Positions 13,929 through 21,150 of a stretch of DNA of 27,108 bases are shown here, in pieces. The stretch covers positions 1 through 27,108 of the forward strand of contig JAFUWR010000215.1 in the NCBI GenBank assembly GCA_017471125.1. Reading direction: 5' to 3'. The stretch comes from Clostridia bacterium. Lineage in GTDB: Bacteria; Bacillota; Clostridia; Christensenellales; Aristaeellaceae. Within the stretch, counting starts at the first letter, position 1, and every line of letters starts with the position of its first letter. The notes below the pieces were generated by a model. It saw nothing but the letters and a program-made list of their open reading frames with translations, was not told the DNA's origin and did not search any database. A program made the translations under genes and the position numbers.

Positions 13929-15212
13929 TCAATATCCCAGCAGCCTCGGCAAGAACGCGGTCAGCTCCGGCCACACGGAGATGGCGATCAGCACGATCAC
14001 GTTGCAGGTGACATAGGGGGCCGCGCCCTTGAAGATGTCGATGATGGGCATGCGGTTGATCTTGTTGCAGGCGTTCAGGCACATGCCCACCGGCGGGGTG
14101 ACCAGGCCGATGGCGAGGCCGGTGATCATCATCGCGCCGAACTGGAGGGCGGTGAAGCCGTAGTGCTCCATGACCGGCAGCATGATGGGGGTCAGCAGCA
14201 GGATGGCGGGGCTGACGTCGATGAAGGTGCCGATGATGAGGATCAGCACGTCGAACATCAGCGCGATGCCCACCCGGGACATGTTCATGGACATGAAGAA
14301 GCTGGCCACCAGGTCCGGCACCTTCTGGATGGTCAATATCCAGGTGAAGATCTGCGTGAAGCCGATGATGAGCATGACGGAGGACGAGGAGATCAGCGTC
14401 TTTTTCAGCGCCGTCCAGACGTTCTTCCACTTCAATTCCTTGTACAGGAAGAAGCCCACCAGCATCGAATACGCCACGGCCACGCCCGCGGACTCGCTGG
14501 CCGTGCAGACGCCGCCGGACACGCAGACGATGATGAACAGCGGCATGAGCAGCGCCGGGATGCCGGCGAACATGGCCTGCCAGAAGCGCTTGGCCGAGAA
14601 CGGCTCGCGCGCCGGGTGCCAGCCGCGGCGGGCGCTGATGATGTAGACCAGCACGAGCTGGGTCAGGCCGATCAATATCCCCGGCACCGCGCCGGCCATG
14701 AACAGCGCGCCGATGGACGCGCCGGAGACCATCGCGTAGACCACCATCGGGGTGGACGGCGGGATGATCATGCCCATGGTGGAGGAGGCCACCGTGATGC
14801 CCGCGGAGGCGTCCGGCGGATAGCCCTTCTCCTGCATGGCGGGGATCAGTATGCTGCCCAGGGCGGAGGTGTCCGCCACCGAGGAGCCGGAGATGCCGCC
14901 GAAGATCATGGAGGCCACGATGTTGACCTCGCCCAGGCCGCCGCGGATGGGCCGCAGGATCTCCATGCAGAAGTCGATGATGCGCTTGGTGATGCCGCCG
15001 GTGTTCATCAGCTCGCCCGCGAGCATGAACAGGGGCATGGCGATCATCAATTCGGAGTACACGCCGTTCCAGATGCGCTGGGGCATCATGCTCATGAACA
15101 TGGGCTGGGCGGCGGAGAGGTAGGATATGCACGACGCGCCGATGGCGAAGGCGAGCGGCACGCCGATGGCGGCAAACACGATCAGGCCGATCAGCAGAAA
15201 TACGATTGCCAT
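13929..15212 (-). CDS. dctM: TRAP transporter large permease, DctM family
   Basis: 427 residues, the normal size for the 12-helix membrane subunit that drives substrate uptake with a sodium or proton gradient. Hydrophobic helices run throughout. Family blocks include IAMPLFMLAGELMNTGGITKRIID near 58-81, FGGISGSSVADTSALGSILIPAM near 108-130, and the ITGLAIGLVTPPVGMCLNACNKI segment near the C-terminus. It lies 21 bp behind dctQ and is the last gene of the dctPQM operon. GGGAGG lies about 10 nt before the ATG. Confidence 0.95.
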   Translation of the reverse strand: MAIVFLLIGLIVFAAIGVPLAFAIGASCISYLSAAQPMFMSMMPQRIWNGVYSELMIAMPLFMLAGELMNTGGITKRIIDFCMEILRPIRGGLGEVNIVASMIFGGISGSSVADTSALGSILIPAMQEKGYPPDASAGITVASSTMGMIIPPSTPMVVYAMVSGASIGALFMAGAVPGILIGLTQLVLVYIISARRGWHPAREPFSAKRFWQAMFAGIPALLMPLFIIVCVSGGVCTASESAGVAVAYSMLVGFFLYKELKWKNVWTALKKTLISSSSVMLIIGFTQIFTWILTIQKVPDLVASFFMSMNMSRVGIALMFDVLILIIGTFIDVSPAILLLTPIMLPVMEHYGFTALQFGAMMITGLAIGLVTPPVGMCLNACNKINRMPIIDIFKGAAPYVTCNVIVLIAISVWPELTAFLPRLLGY

Positions 15213-15233
15213 GTGGCTGTGTCCCTCCCTTCC

Positions 15234-15746
15234 CTACTGGCTCACCGTGTCGATGGGCTTGTCCTGGGGCTCGAAGGCCGACAGGGGCGCGCGCACGGTG
15301 GTGACGATCCTTATGACGATGCACAGGGCGCACAGCGCGCCGGACAGCGGCATGATGCCGTACATGTACATCATCGGGATCTCCATGCCCTGGCTGATCT
15401 GGGTGCCCATCTTCATGGCGTAGGCGTAGGAGTGGTAGACGAATATGGCGTCCACCCCCAGCATGATGATGTAGATGACCACGCTGACCCAGCGCTTCAC
15501 GGCGGGCTTGAACTTATCGTAGAGTATGTTGATGCTCACGTGCTCGCCCCGCAGCACGTTCAGGCCCATGGCCCAGAAGGTGGTGAAGGCGAACAGCGTG
15601 ACGTTGAACTCCGACACGCCCTTCCAGCTGAGGGAGAAGCAATAGCGCATGATGACGGTGAAGATGACCATCACCGCCAGCAGCCCCATGGCCGCCGCGC
15701 CAATGCCCATGTAGAGCTTTTCGGCAATATTGCCGGCCTTTTTCAC
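15234..15746 (-). CDS. dctQ: TRAP transporter small permease, DctQ family
   Basis: 170 residues with four predicted membrane helices: MGLLAVMVIFTVIMRYCF, VTLFAFTTFWAMGLNVL, WVSVVIYIIMLGVDAIFVY, and GIMPLSGALCALCIVIRIV. The WKGVSEFNVTLFAF and RGEHVSINI segments match DctQ. The start is GTG (15744-15746), with AAAGGA about 10 nt upstream. It forms a complex with DctM. A strong stem-loop separates it from dctP, which probably lowers its expression relative to the binding protein. Confidence 0.92.
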   Translation of the reverse strand: MKKAGNIAEKLYMGIGAAAMGLLAVMVIFTVIMRYCFSLSWKGVSEFNVTLFAFTTFWAMGLNVLRGEHVSINILYDKFKPAVKRWVSVVIYIIMLGVDAIFVYHSYAYAMKMGTQISQGMEIPMMYMYGIMPLSGALCALCIVIRIVTTVRAPLSAFEPQDKPIDTVSQ

Positions 15747-15775
15747 GTAAAACGCATCCTTTCCCGCATTTTTAT

Positions 15776-15805
15776 GGGGGCGGGTCGGCGAACCGACCCG
15801 CCCCC
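15776..15805 (-). promoter_or_regulatory. Strong intercistronic hairpin between dctP and dctQ
   Basis: A perfect 13-bp GC-rich stem closes a 4-nt loop that reads TTCG on the transcribed minus strand. It begins 25 bp after the dctP stop and lacks a T-run. This is the position and form expected of an mRNA-stabilising or attenuating stem that raises the level of binding protein over permease. Confidence 0.75.
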
Positions 15806-15830
15806 AATGGATCCCGTCAAAGCCGGAGCC

Positions 15831-16847
15831 TTACGCCGCGGCCACGATGGCCAGCATCTCGTCCAGCTCCTCCTGGGTGCAGATGCCCTCTTCGACGACC
15901 TGCTGGTACACGCCCTGGCAGGCGTCCTGGAAGGCCTGGAGCTCCTCGGCGGTGGGCTCATAGACCTCCGCGCCGGAGTCCTTGATGACCTGCTTGGCGG
16001 CCTCGGAGTTCTCGTCGATCAGCTGGTCGTTGTAGGCGCCCATGGCGGTGGCGGCCTCGCTGATGATGGTCTGGAACTCCTCGGGCAGGCTGTTCCACCA
16101 CTCGGCGTTCACATAGAAGGGGTCGGGATGGAACTGGTAGTTCACCTGGGTGAAGTACTGCTGCACCTCATAGAACTTCATGCCCTCGACGTTGACCCAG
16201 GGGTTCTCCTGGCCGTCGGCGATGCCGGTCTTGAGGCCCATGTACAGGTCGGCATAGGGGATGGTGGTGGTGGTGGCGCCCAGGGCGACGAAGGTCATGT
16301 CGATGGTCTTCATGCCGTTGGTGCGCATCTTCAGGCCCACCAGGTCCTCGGGCTTGGTGATGGGGTGCTTGGAGTTGGAGAACTGGCGATAGCCGCCGGC
16401 GTCGCACAGGTTGATGATGACGGTGCCGGTGGTCTCCTCGGCCTCCGCGCACACCTTCTTGGCCAGGTCGGACTGCAAAAGCGCGGTCACCTGGGCGCGG
16501 GTGTTGGTCAGGAAGGGCAGGGTGAACATCAGGAGCCGGGGGCTAAAGTCGAACTGACCGCCGCGCATGCCCTGCACGACGCCCTGCACGACCTGCTCCA
16601 GCATCTCCTTCTCGGTGCCCAGCTGGCCGTTGCCGAACACGGTGACGGTCACGTGGCCGTGGGTCTTCTCGGCGACCTCTTCGGCGAAGGACTCCATCGA
16701 CACCCAGCGGGGGTTGCCCTCGGGCTGCGCGTGGCCGACCATCATGTCGAAGTGGCCCAGATCCTTGTAGGGATCGTCCTCCGCCAGCGCGGAGAACGCG
16801 CACAGCAGCATCATCGCGGCGAGTACCAGAGCCAACAGCTTTTTCAT
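15831..16847 (-). CDS. dctP: TRAP transporter solute-binding protein, DctP family
   Basis: 338 residues. A signal peptide is clear (MKKLLALVLAAMMLLCAFSALAED, probable cleavage after ALA at about 22). There is no proper lipobox, which is unusual for a Gram-positive-type binding protein. The substrate carboxylate-binding arginine is R175 in GLKMRTN, followed by YADLYMGLKTGIADGQENP, the typical DctP ligand loop. The ligand is an organic acid, but the sequence does not say which. GGAGG lies 8-9 nt before the ATG, under a TTGAAA/TATCAT promoter with a small leader hairpin. It is the first gene of dctPQM. Confidence 0.94.
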   Translation of the reverse strand: MKKLLALVLAAMMLLCAFSALAEDDPYKDLGHFDMMVGHAQPEGNPRWVSMESFAEEVAEKTHGHVTVTVFGNGQLGTEKEMLEQVVQGVVQGMRGGQFDFSPRLLMFTLPFLTNTRAQVTALLQSDLAKKVCAEAEETTGTVIINLCDAGGYRQFSNSKHPITKPEDLVGLKMRTNGMKTIDMTFVALGATTTTIPYADLYMGLKTGIADGQENPWVNVEGMKFYEVQQYFTQVNYQFHPDPFYVNAEWWNSLPEEFQTIISEAATAMGAYNDQLIDENSEAAKQVIKDSGAEVYEPTAEELQAFQDACQGVYQQVVEEGICTQEELDEMLAIVAAA

Positions 16848-16898
16848 GGGGGTATCCTCCTTTTACTTATAGGCGCGGCATGCGCCATATTACTTATT

Positions 16899-16927
16899 AT
16901 GATACCATGATATGACATTATTTTCAA
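16899..16927 (-). promoter_or_regulatory. Promoter of the dctPQM operon
   Basis: On the minus strand TTGAAA (16922-16927) and TATCAT (16899-16904) are 17 bp apart, about 52 bp before the dctP start. A 5-bp stem GGCGC/GCGCC (16872-16886) lies in the leader. Confidence 0.72.
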
Positions 16928-16966
16928 GGGGTCTGGGAAAATTAGCGCGGCGTTAGCGGGCAACGG

Positions 16967-19900
16967 TCACTTGACGATCACCGTATACGTCGCCTTCTTC
17001 TTGTTGGCGGCGGTGACGGTGATCTTGGCCTTGCCGGGCTTGACGCCGGTGACGACGCCGCTGCCGTCCACGGTGGCGACGCCCTTGCTGCCGGAGGTCC
17101 AGGTGTAGGTGGTGACGACGGGCAGGCGCTTGGCGTCGGCGGCGACGGTCAGCGCGAGCCGCCCGCCCACGGCGACCTCCTGCGCGGGCGCGGAGACGGT
17201 CAGCGCGGTGGGCGCGTGCAGGTCGGCGATCTTGAGCTTCACCTTGGCGGCCTTCTTGTTCTTGGTGGCGGTGGCGGTGATGGTCACCGACCCGGCCTTC
17301 ACGGGCTTCACGTTGCCGTTTGCATCCACCGTGGCGATCTTGTCGCTGGACGACTTCCACGCGATGTCCGACTGCGCCGTGCCCGCGGGCAGCAGCTGCG
17401 CGATGAGCCGCGGCGCGTCCAGGAGGTCGATCTCCAGCGTGGCGGGCAGGGCGTTCCCCTGGGCGTCGGTGAGGACCACCTGGGTGGGCATGGTCGGGTC
17501 GACGATCTTGAGCTTCACGCTGGCCTTGGCGCTCTTGTTCTTCACCGACGTGGCCGTGATGGTCACCGTGCCGACCTTCACCGGCTTCACCAGGCCGTTC
17601 GCGTCCACCTCGGCGATCTTGCTGCTCGACGACTTCCAGGTGATGTCCGACACGGCGTTGTCCGGCTGCATCCTGACGCCGATCTGCAGCGTCGCGTTGT
17701 AGTCCTGCTCCACGGTGCCGGTCAGCGCCGCGCCGCTCATATCGACGAGGCTCAGCTTCGTGGGGATGGTGGAGTCGATGATCTTGAGCTTGACGGTGCC
17801 CTTGGCCTTCTTGTTCTTCTTGGCGGTGGCGGTGATGGTGACCGACCCGGTCTTGAGGGGCCGCACCACGCCGCTCTGGTCCACGGTGGCGACCTTCGCG
17901 CTGGACGACTTCCATTCGATGTCGGACCTCGCCGTGCCCACCGGCTCCAATATGGGCTTGAGCGTCAGGCTCTCCGCCGTGCCCATGTCCAGCGTCAGGC
18001 TGGCCTCGGCGAACCGCAGCTTCGTGGGCATGGCCGGGTCCACCACGGTCAGGGTCAGCGTGCGCTTCTTCTTCCCGACGGGGACGGTGATCTTCGCCGT
18101 GCCCGCGGCCACGGGCGTCACCAGGCCCGCGCTGGTCACCGTGGCGACGGCGGGCTTCGCGGAATAGCAGCCGGTGACGGCCTGCTCCGGCAGGCTGATC
18201 TGCAACTTCTTGCCCAGCTCCACGGTATGCTTGACGCTGCTCGTGCTCACGACCACGATCTCCGGCGCGGCGGCCACCTGGGTCTCGTACACGCCGTCGC
18301 CGTCCCCGTCCGCGTACACCGCGGGCGCGGGCTGGCCGGAAGAGCCGCCGCCCGTCACCAGCACGGACTTCTCGCCGCCGTCCAGCGCGACCAGGGATTC
18401 GCCAACATCGTTGGCGGCCACCACCGTCACCCCGGACAGGTCCTCGCCCGCGATCACCAGGCCGTCCTTCGCCTGGGCGATGGCGATGTCCCCGCCGCGG
18501 CCCGTCACCCGGGTCTGCGTCCACGGCGTGGACGCGCGGTCCTCGTCCACCGTCAGCACGATGCTGTACGCGCCCGTCACATCCGTCATCGACACCCCGC
18601 CGTCCTTGGTGAACGCGATGTCCTTCGCCCCGTCCGCGGTCACGTCGTAGAGGCCGCTGTCCGCGCTGTACGTGAAGTCCGCGCCGCCCTGGGGGTGGAT
18701 GGTGAAGTCGGTGTCGCCGTTCATGAAGTACAACAGCCGCGCGTCGGAATCGCCGTCGGGCATGGCGGCCACGAAGATGCCCTTGCCCGCGTCGCAGGTG
18801 CCGTCGTCGATGGTGATCGTGTCGCCGCCCGTCGTCACCGAGAACGCCTTGGGCGGCAAGAAATAGTAGAGGTGCGTCACGAGAGACTTGTCCTTGCCCG
18901 TGATCGCGGGGTCGATCTCGTCCCTGACCGAACCGGCGTACTGGAAGTCGGCGACATCCCAGTCCACGACGGCAAAGTCGGCGCTCTGGTAATTGCAGTA
19001 CAGCGCGGAATCGTGGTCCGGGAACGTGGGGTCATAGAGCAGCACCTTGGTGTCATACTGCTTGCCCTTGTATTTGAAGCTGCCCATTTCCATCCCATAG
19101 CCGACCACGGCGTGCCCGCCGTTGTTCCCTGACAGCTCCATCTCCAGCACGAACGGGAGGTCGCCCGCCTCCGCGCTCTGGGCAAGCCGCCAGATGCGGT
19201 CGATCTTGTCGTACATGCCGAGCACGTCAAAGAGGAAAACGGCTTCCGTATGCTTCCTGAACATCCATGACCATTGATGGAAGTTGATGAAGGATTCCAC
19301 GTCGTCGTTGTTGGCCTTGGTGACGTCGTGGAGGTTCGCCGCCCCGGGCTTTAATTCGGACGGCGCAAAGGAACCCCATTTGTTCAGCACGGCGGTGACG
19401 GACATGCCGTAGCAGGAGCCGCCCCACGCCTCCTTGAGCTGGCGTTCGAGCGTGTTCCGCTCGGTCTCGGAAAGCCCGTTGAACAGCGCGGCCTTGTCCC
19501 GGCTGTTCAGGTAGCTGCCCTCGCCTGTTGGTCCAAAATAGGCGTCGCTGTTTCGGAACTGCCAGGCGTCCCGCCCCTTTTCAAACGCCATCAGGCCGCA
19601 CTTGATCCCGTGCTCGACGGCGTACTTATAGCCGATGGCATTTTTGTTGTCGCAGAAGATCATCAGCTTCCGGCACCCGTAAAAGGCGTCGTCCCCGATG
19701 GAGGTCACCGACGGATAGAGGAACAGCTTTTCGAGGCTGGAATCATTGTAGAACGCCTCGCTGCCGATGGTCCTGAGGTTCGTGGGGTACACGACCCAGC
19801 CGTCCCAGTTTTGCGTCACGTCCTCGAGGGCGGTGCAGTTCTTGAACGCGCCGCGCTCGATGAAATGGAGGTAGTCGTCGAAGCCGTTGACCCTCCTGAG

Positions 19901-20989
19901 CCGCGGGCAGTCGGCGAAGGCATAGGAACCGATGTTCTCGACGCAGAGCAGGTCGACCTCCCGCAGACCGGCGTAGCCCCTGAACAGCTCCGTGGGGATG
20001 TACAGCGGGTTCTCCGTGCAGCCCGCGACGGTGACGAGGGTGAAGCTGTCCCGGGTGAAGCCGTCGCACGCGCCCAGCCAGGGGGACTGGTCCTCCCCGA
20101 ACTCGTTGTAGATGAAGATCGTGCCGTCGCGCTCGTTGGAGCCATCCAGCCGGATGTCCAGCCAGACGCCCTCGTCCCCGACGCGCTCCGCCGTCCAGAT
20201 CAGCGACCAGCCGTCGCCCTCGCGCAGCACGCCCTCGGCGTAGTTGGTGTATTTATACCGCATCTCGTTGTCGATGCAGTACTGCTCGGCGTAGGAACCG
20301 GCCGCGACGCCCACCGTCAGCTCGACGCAATACCTGAACGCATCCTCGCCGATATACGTGACGCTGGCGGGGATGGACAGGTCGGTCAGGCTGTAACAGC
20401 GGGAGAACGCCCAGTCGCCGATATATTCCACGCCCTCGGGCATCACCACCCGCGTCAGGTTCTCCATGTCGGCGAAGGCCTCCCCGCCGATGGTGACGAC
20501 GGTGTCGGGCAGCACGAGCTCCGTCACCCCAAAGCACGCGCAGAACGCCTCGAAGCCGATGGTCGTGACGCCGCGGGGGATGGTCACCCGGGTCACGCTC
20601 TCGCATCCCGAGAACGCGCCCGGGCCGATGACCGTCACGCCGTCGGGGATGACCACGTCCCCGCCCGGGCCCTGGTACTTGGTCAGCATGCCGTTCTGGA
20701 TGACGAAGTCGGACGCCTGCGCGTCGAGGGGCGCGCTCTCCGCATCCTCCGGGACGACCTCTTCCCCGTCGGACGGTAGAAGTAGCTCCTCCTCCCCGCC
20801 CAGCTCGAAGGTCACCTCGTCCACGGCGGGCTCCAAGCCCCCGTCGTCGTCAACGATCTCCTCCTTGGTCGCCGCGACCTCCTCGGGCGCGTCGATATAC
20901 GCCACCGCCAGCTCGGGCGCAAGTTCCTCCGCCGCCGCCGCGGGCAGCAGCAGGCACAGCGCGATCAGCATCGCAAACAGTCGCTTCAT
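16967..20989 (-). CDS. Large secreted protein: BspA-type LRR, papain-like protease-like domain and Big2 repeats
   Basis: 1340 residues from the ATG at 20989, which follows AAGGAGG by 8 nt; the open frame continues upstream but without a ribosome site and past the promoter. Signal peptide 1-20 (KRLFAMLIALCLLLPAAAA), then an acidic stretch. BspA-type leucine-rich repeats occupy about 92-250 and again about 330-465, with repeated VTxIGxxAFxxC units. A papain-like region follows: C526 in GGSCYGMS, H626 in GGHAVVGYGM and a YDP turn shortly after. About 915-1340 are five Big2 Ig-like repeats, with WKSSSxKIAxVDANGxVKPVKxGxVTITA units near every 92 residues. There is no LPXTG or membrane anchor; it may be released or bound through the Ig repeats. 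Role in surface binding or host interaction is inference. Confidence 0.88.
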   Translation of the reverse strand: MKRLFAMLIALCLLLPAAAAEELAPELAVAYIDAPEEVAATKEEIVDDDGGLEPAVDEVTFELGGEEELLLPSDGEEVVPEDAESAPLDAQASDFVIQNGMLTKYQGPGGDVVIPDGVTVIGPGAFSGCESVTRVTIPRGVTTIGFEAFCACFGVTELVLPDTVVTIGGEAFADMENLTRVVMPEGVEYIGDWAFSRCYSLTDLSIPASVTYIGEDAFRYCVELTVGVAAGSYAEQYCIDNEMRYKYTNYAEGVLREGDGWSLIWTAERVGDEGVWLDIRLDGSNERDGTIFIYNEFGEDQSPWLGACDGFTRDSFTLVTVAGCTENPLYIPTELFRGYAGLREVDLLCVENIGSYAFADCPRLRRVNGFDDYLHFIERGAFKNCTALEDVTQNWDGWVVYPTNLRTIGSEAFYNDSSLEKLFLYPSVTSIGDDAFYGCRKLMIFCDNKNAIGYKYAVEHGIKCGLMAFEKGRDAWQFRNSDAYFGPTGEGSYLNSRDKAALFNGLSETERNTLERQLKEAWGGSCYGMSVTAVLNKWGSFAPSELKPGAANLHDVTKANNDDVESFINFHQWSWMFRKHTEAVFLFDVLGMYDKIDRIWRLAQSAEAGDLPFVLEMELSGNNGGHAVVGYGMEMGSFKYKGKQYDTKVLLYDPTFPDHDSALYCNYQSADFAVVDWDVADFQYAGSVRDEIDPAITGKDKSLVTHLYYFLPPKAFSVTTGGDTITIDDGTCDAGKGIFVAAMPDGDSDARLLYFMNGDTDFTIHPQGGADFTYSADSGLYDVTADGAKDIAFTKDGGVSMTDVTGAYSIVLTVDEDRASTPWTQTRVTGRGGDIAIAQAKDGLVIAGEDLSGVTVVAANDVGESLVALDGGEKSVLVTGGGSSGQPAPAVYADGDGDGVYETQVAAAPEIVVVSTSSVKHTVELGKKLQISLPEQAVTGCYSAKPAVATVTSAGLVTPVAAGTAKITVPVGKKKRTLTLTVVDPAMPTKLRFAEASLTLDMGTAESLTLKPILEPVGTARSDIEWKSSSAKVATVDQSGVVRPLKTGSVTITATAKKNKKAKGTVKLKIIDSTIPTKLSLVDMSGAALTGTVEQDYNATLQIGVRMQPDNAVSDITWKSSSSKIAEVDANGLVKPVKVGTVTITATSVKNKSAKASVKLKIVDPTMPTQVVLTDAQGNALPATLEIDLLDAPRLIAQLLPAGTAQSDIAWKSSSDKIATVDANGNVKPVKAGSVTITATATKNKKAAKVKLKIADLHAPTALTVSAPAQEVAVGGRLALTVAADAKRLPVVTTYTWTSGSKGVATVDGSGVVTGVKPGKAKITVTAANKKKATYTVIVK
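17270..17930 (-). repeat. Tandem Big2-domain coding repeats, about 275-bp period
   Basis: Near-identical blocks beginning GATGGTCACCG recur at about 17280, 17556 and 17831, and each runs into a GACGACTTCCA block about 75 bp later. The spacing corresponds to about 92 residues. The similarity at DNA level shows recent duplication or gene conversion between domains. Confidence 0.75.
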
Positions 20990-21020
20990 GGGCGCAGCCT
21001 CCTTGACATTTCCTGTCACC

Positions 21021-21049
21021 ATTATCACATGGACGCGCAAGCATGTCAA
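21021..21049 (-). promoter_or_regulatory. Promoter of the LRR/Big2 surface protein
   Basis: On the minus strand a perfect TTGACA (21044-21049) and GATAAT (21021-21026) are 17 bp apart, 31 bp before the ATG. This is a strong sigma-A type promoter. Confidence 0.82.
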
Positions 21050-21070
21050 TAGGTTTTGGATAAATATACA

Positions 21071-21114
21071 GCCGGGCCCCGGCCCCCGAAGCGATGGGGG
21101 GACCGGGGCCCGGC
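21071..21114 (-). terminator. Terminator after acsB
   Basis: GCCGGGCCCCGG (21071-21082) pairs perfectly with 21103-21114, extended by a CCCCC/GGGGG inner stem and a GAAGCGAT loop. TGTATATTTAT follows on the minus strand. It lies 36 bp after the acsB stop and directly before the next promoter. Confidence 0.75.
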
Positions 21115-21150
21115 CGGAACGCGGCGGGTCGCCGCCGCGGCTGTCATTTG

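Noticed and set aside
13899..16910. A plus-strand open frame of 1003 codons antisense to dctPQM
   Set aside because: It is a GC-bias shadow rich in His, Gly, Asp and Ala; dctP, dctQ and dctM on the other strand are unmistakable.
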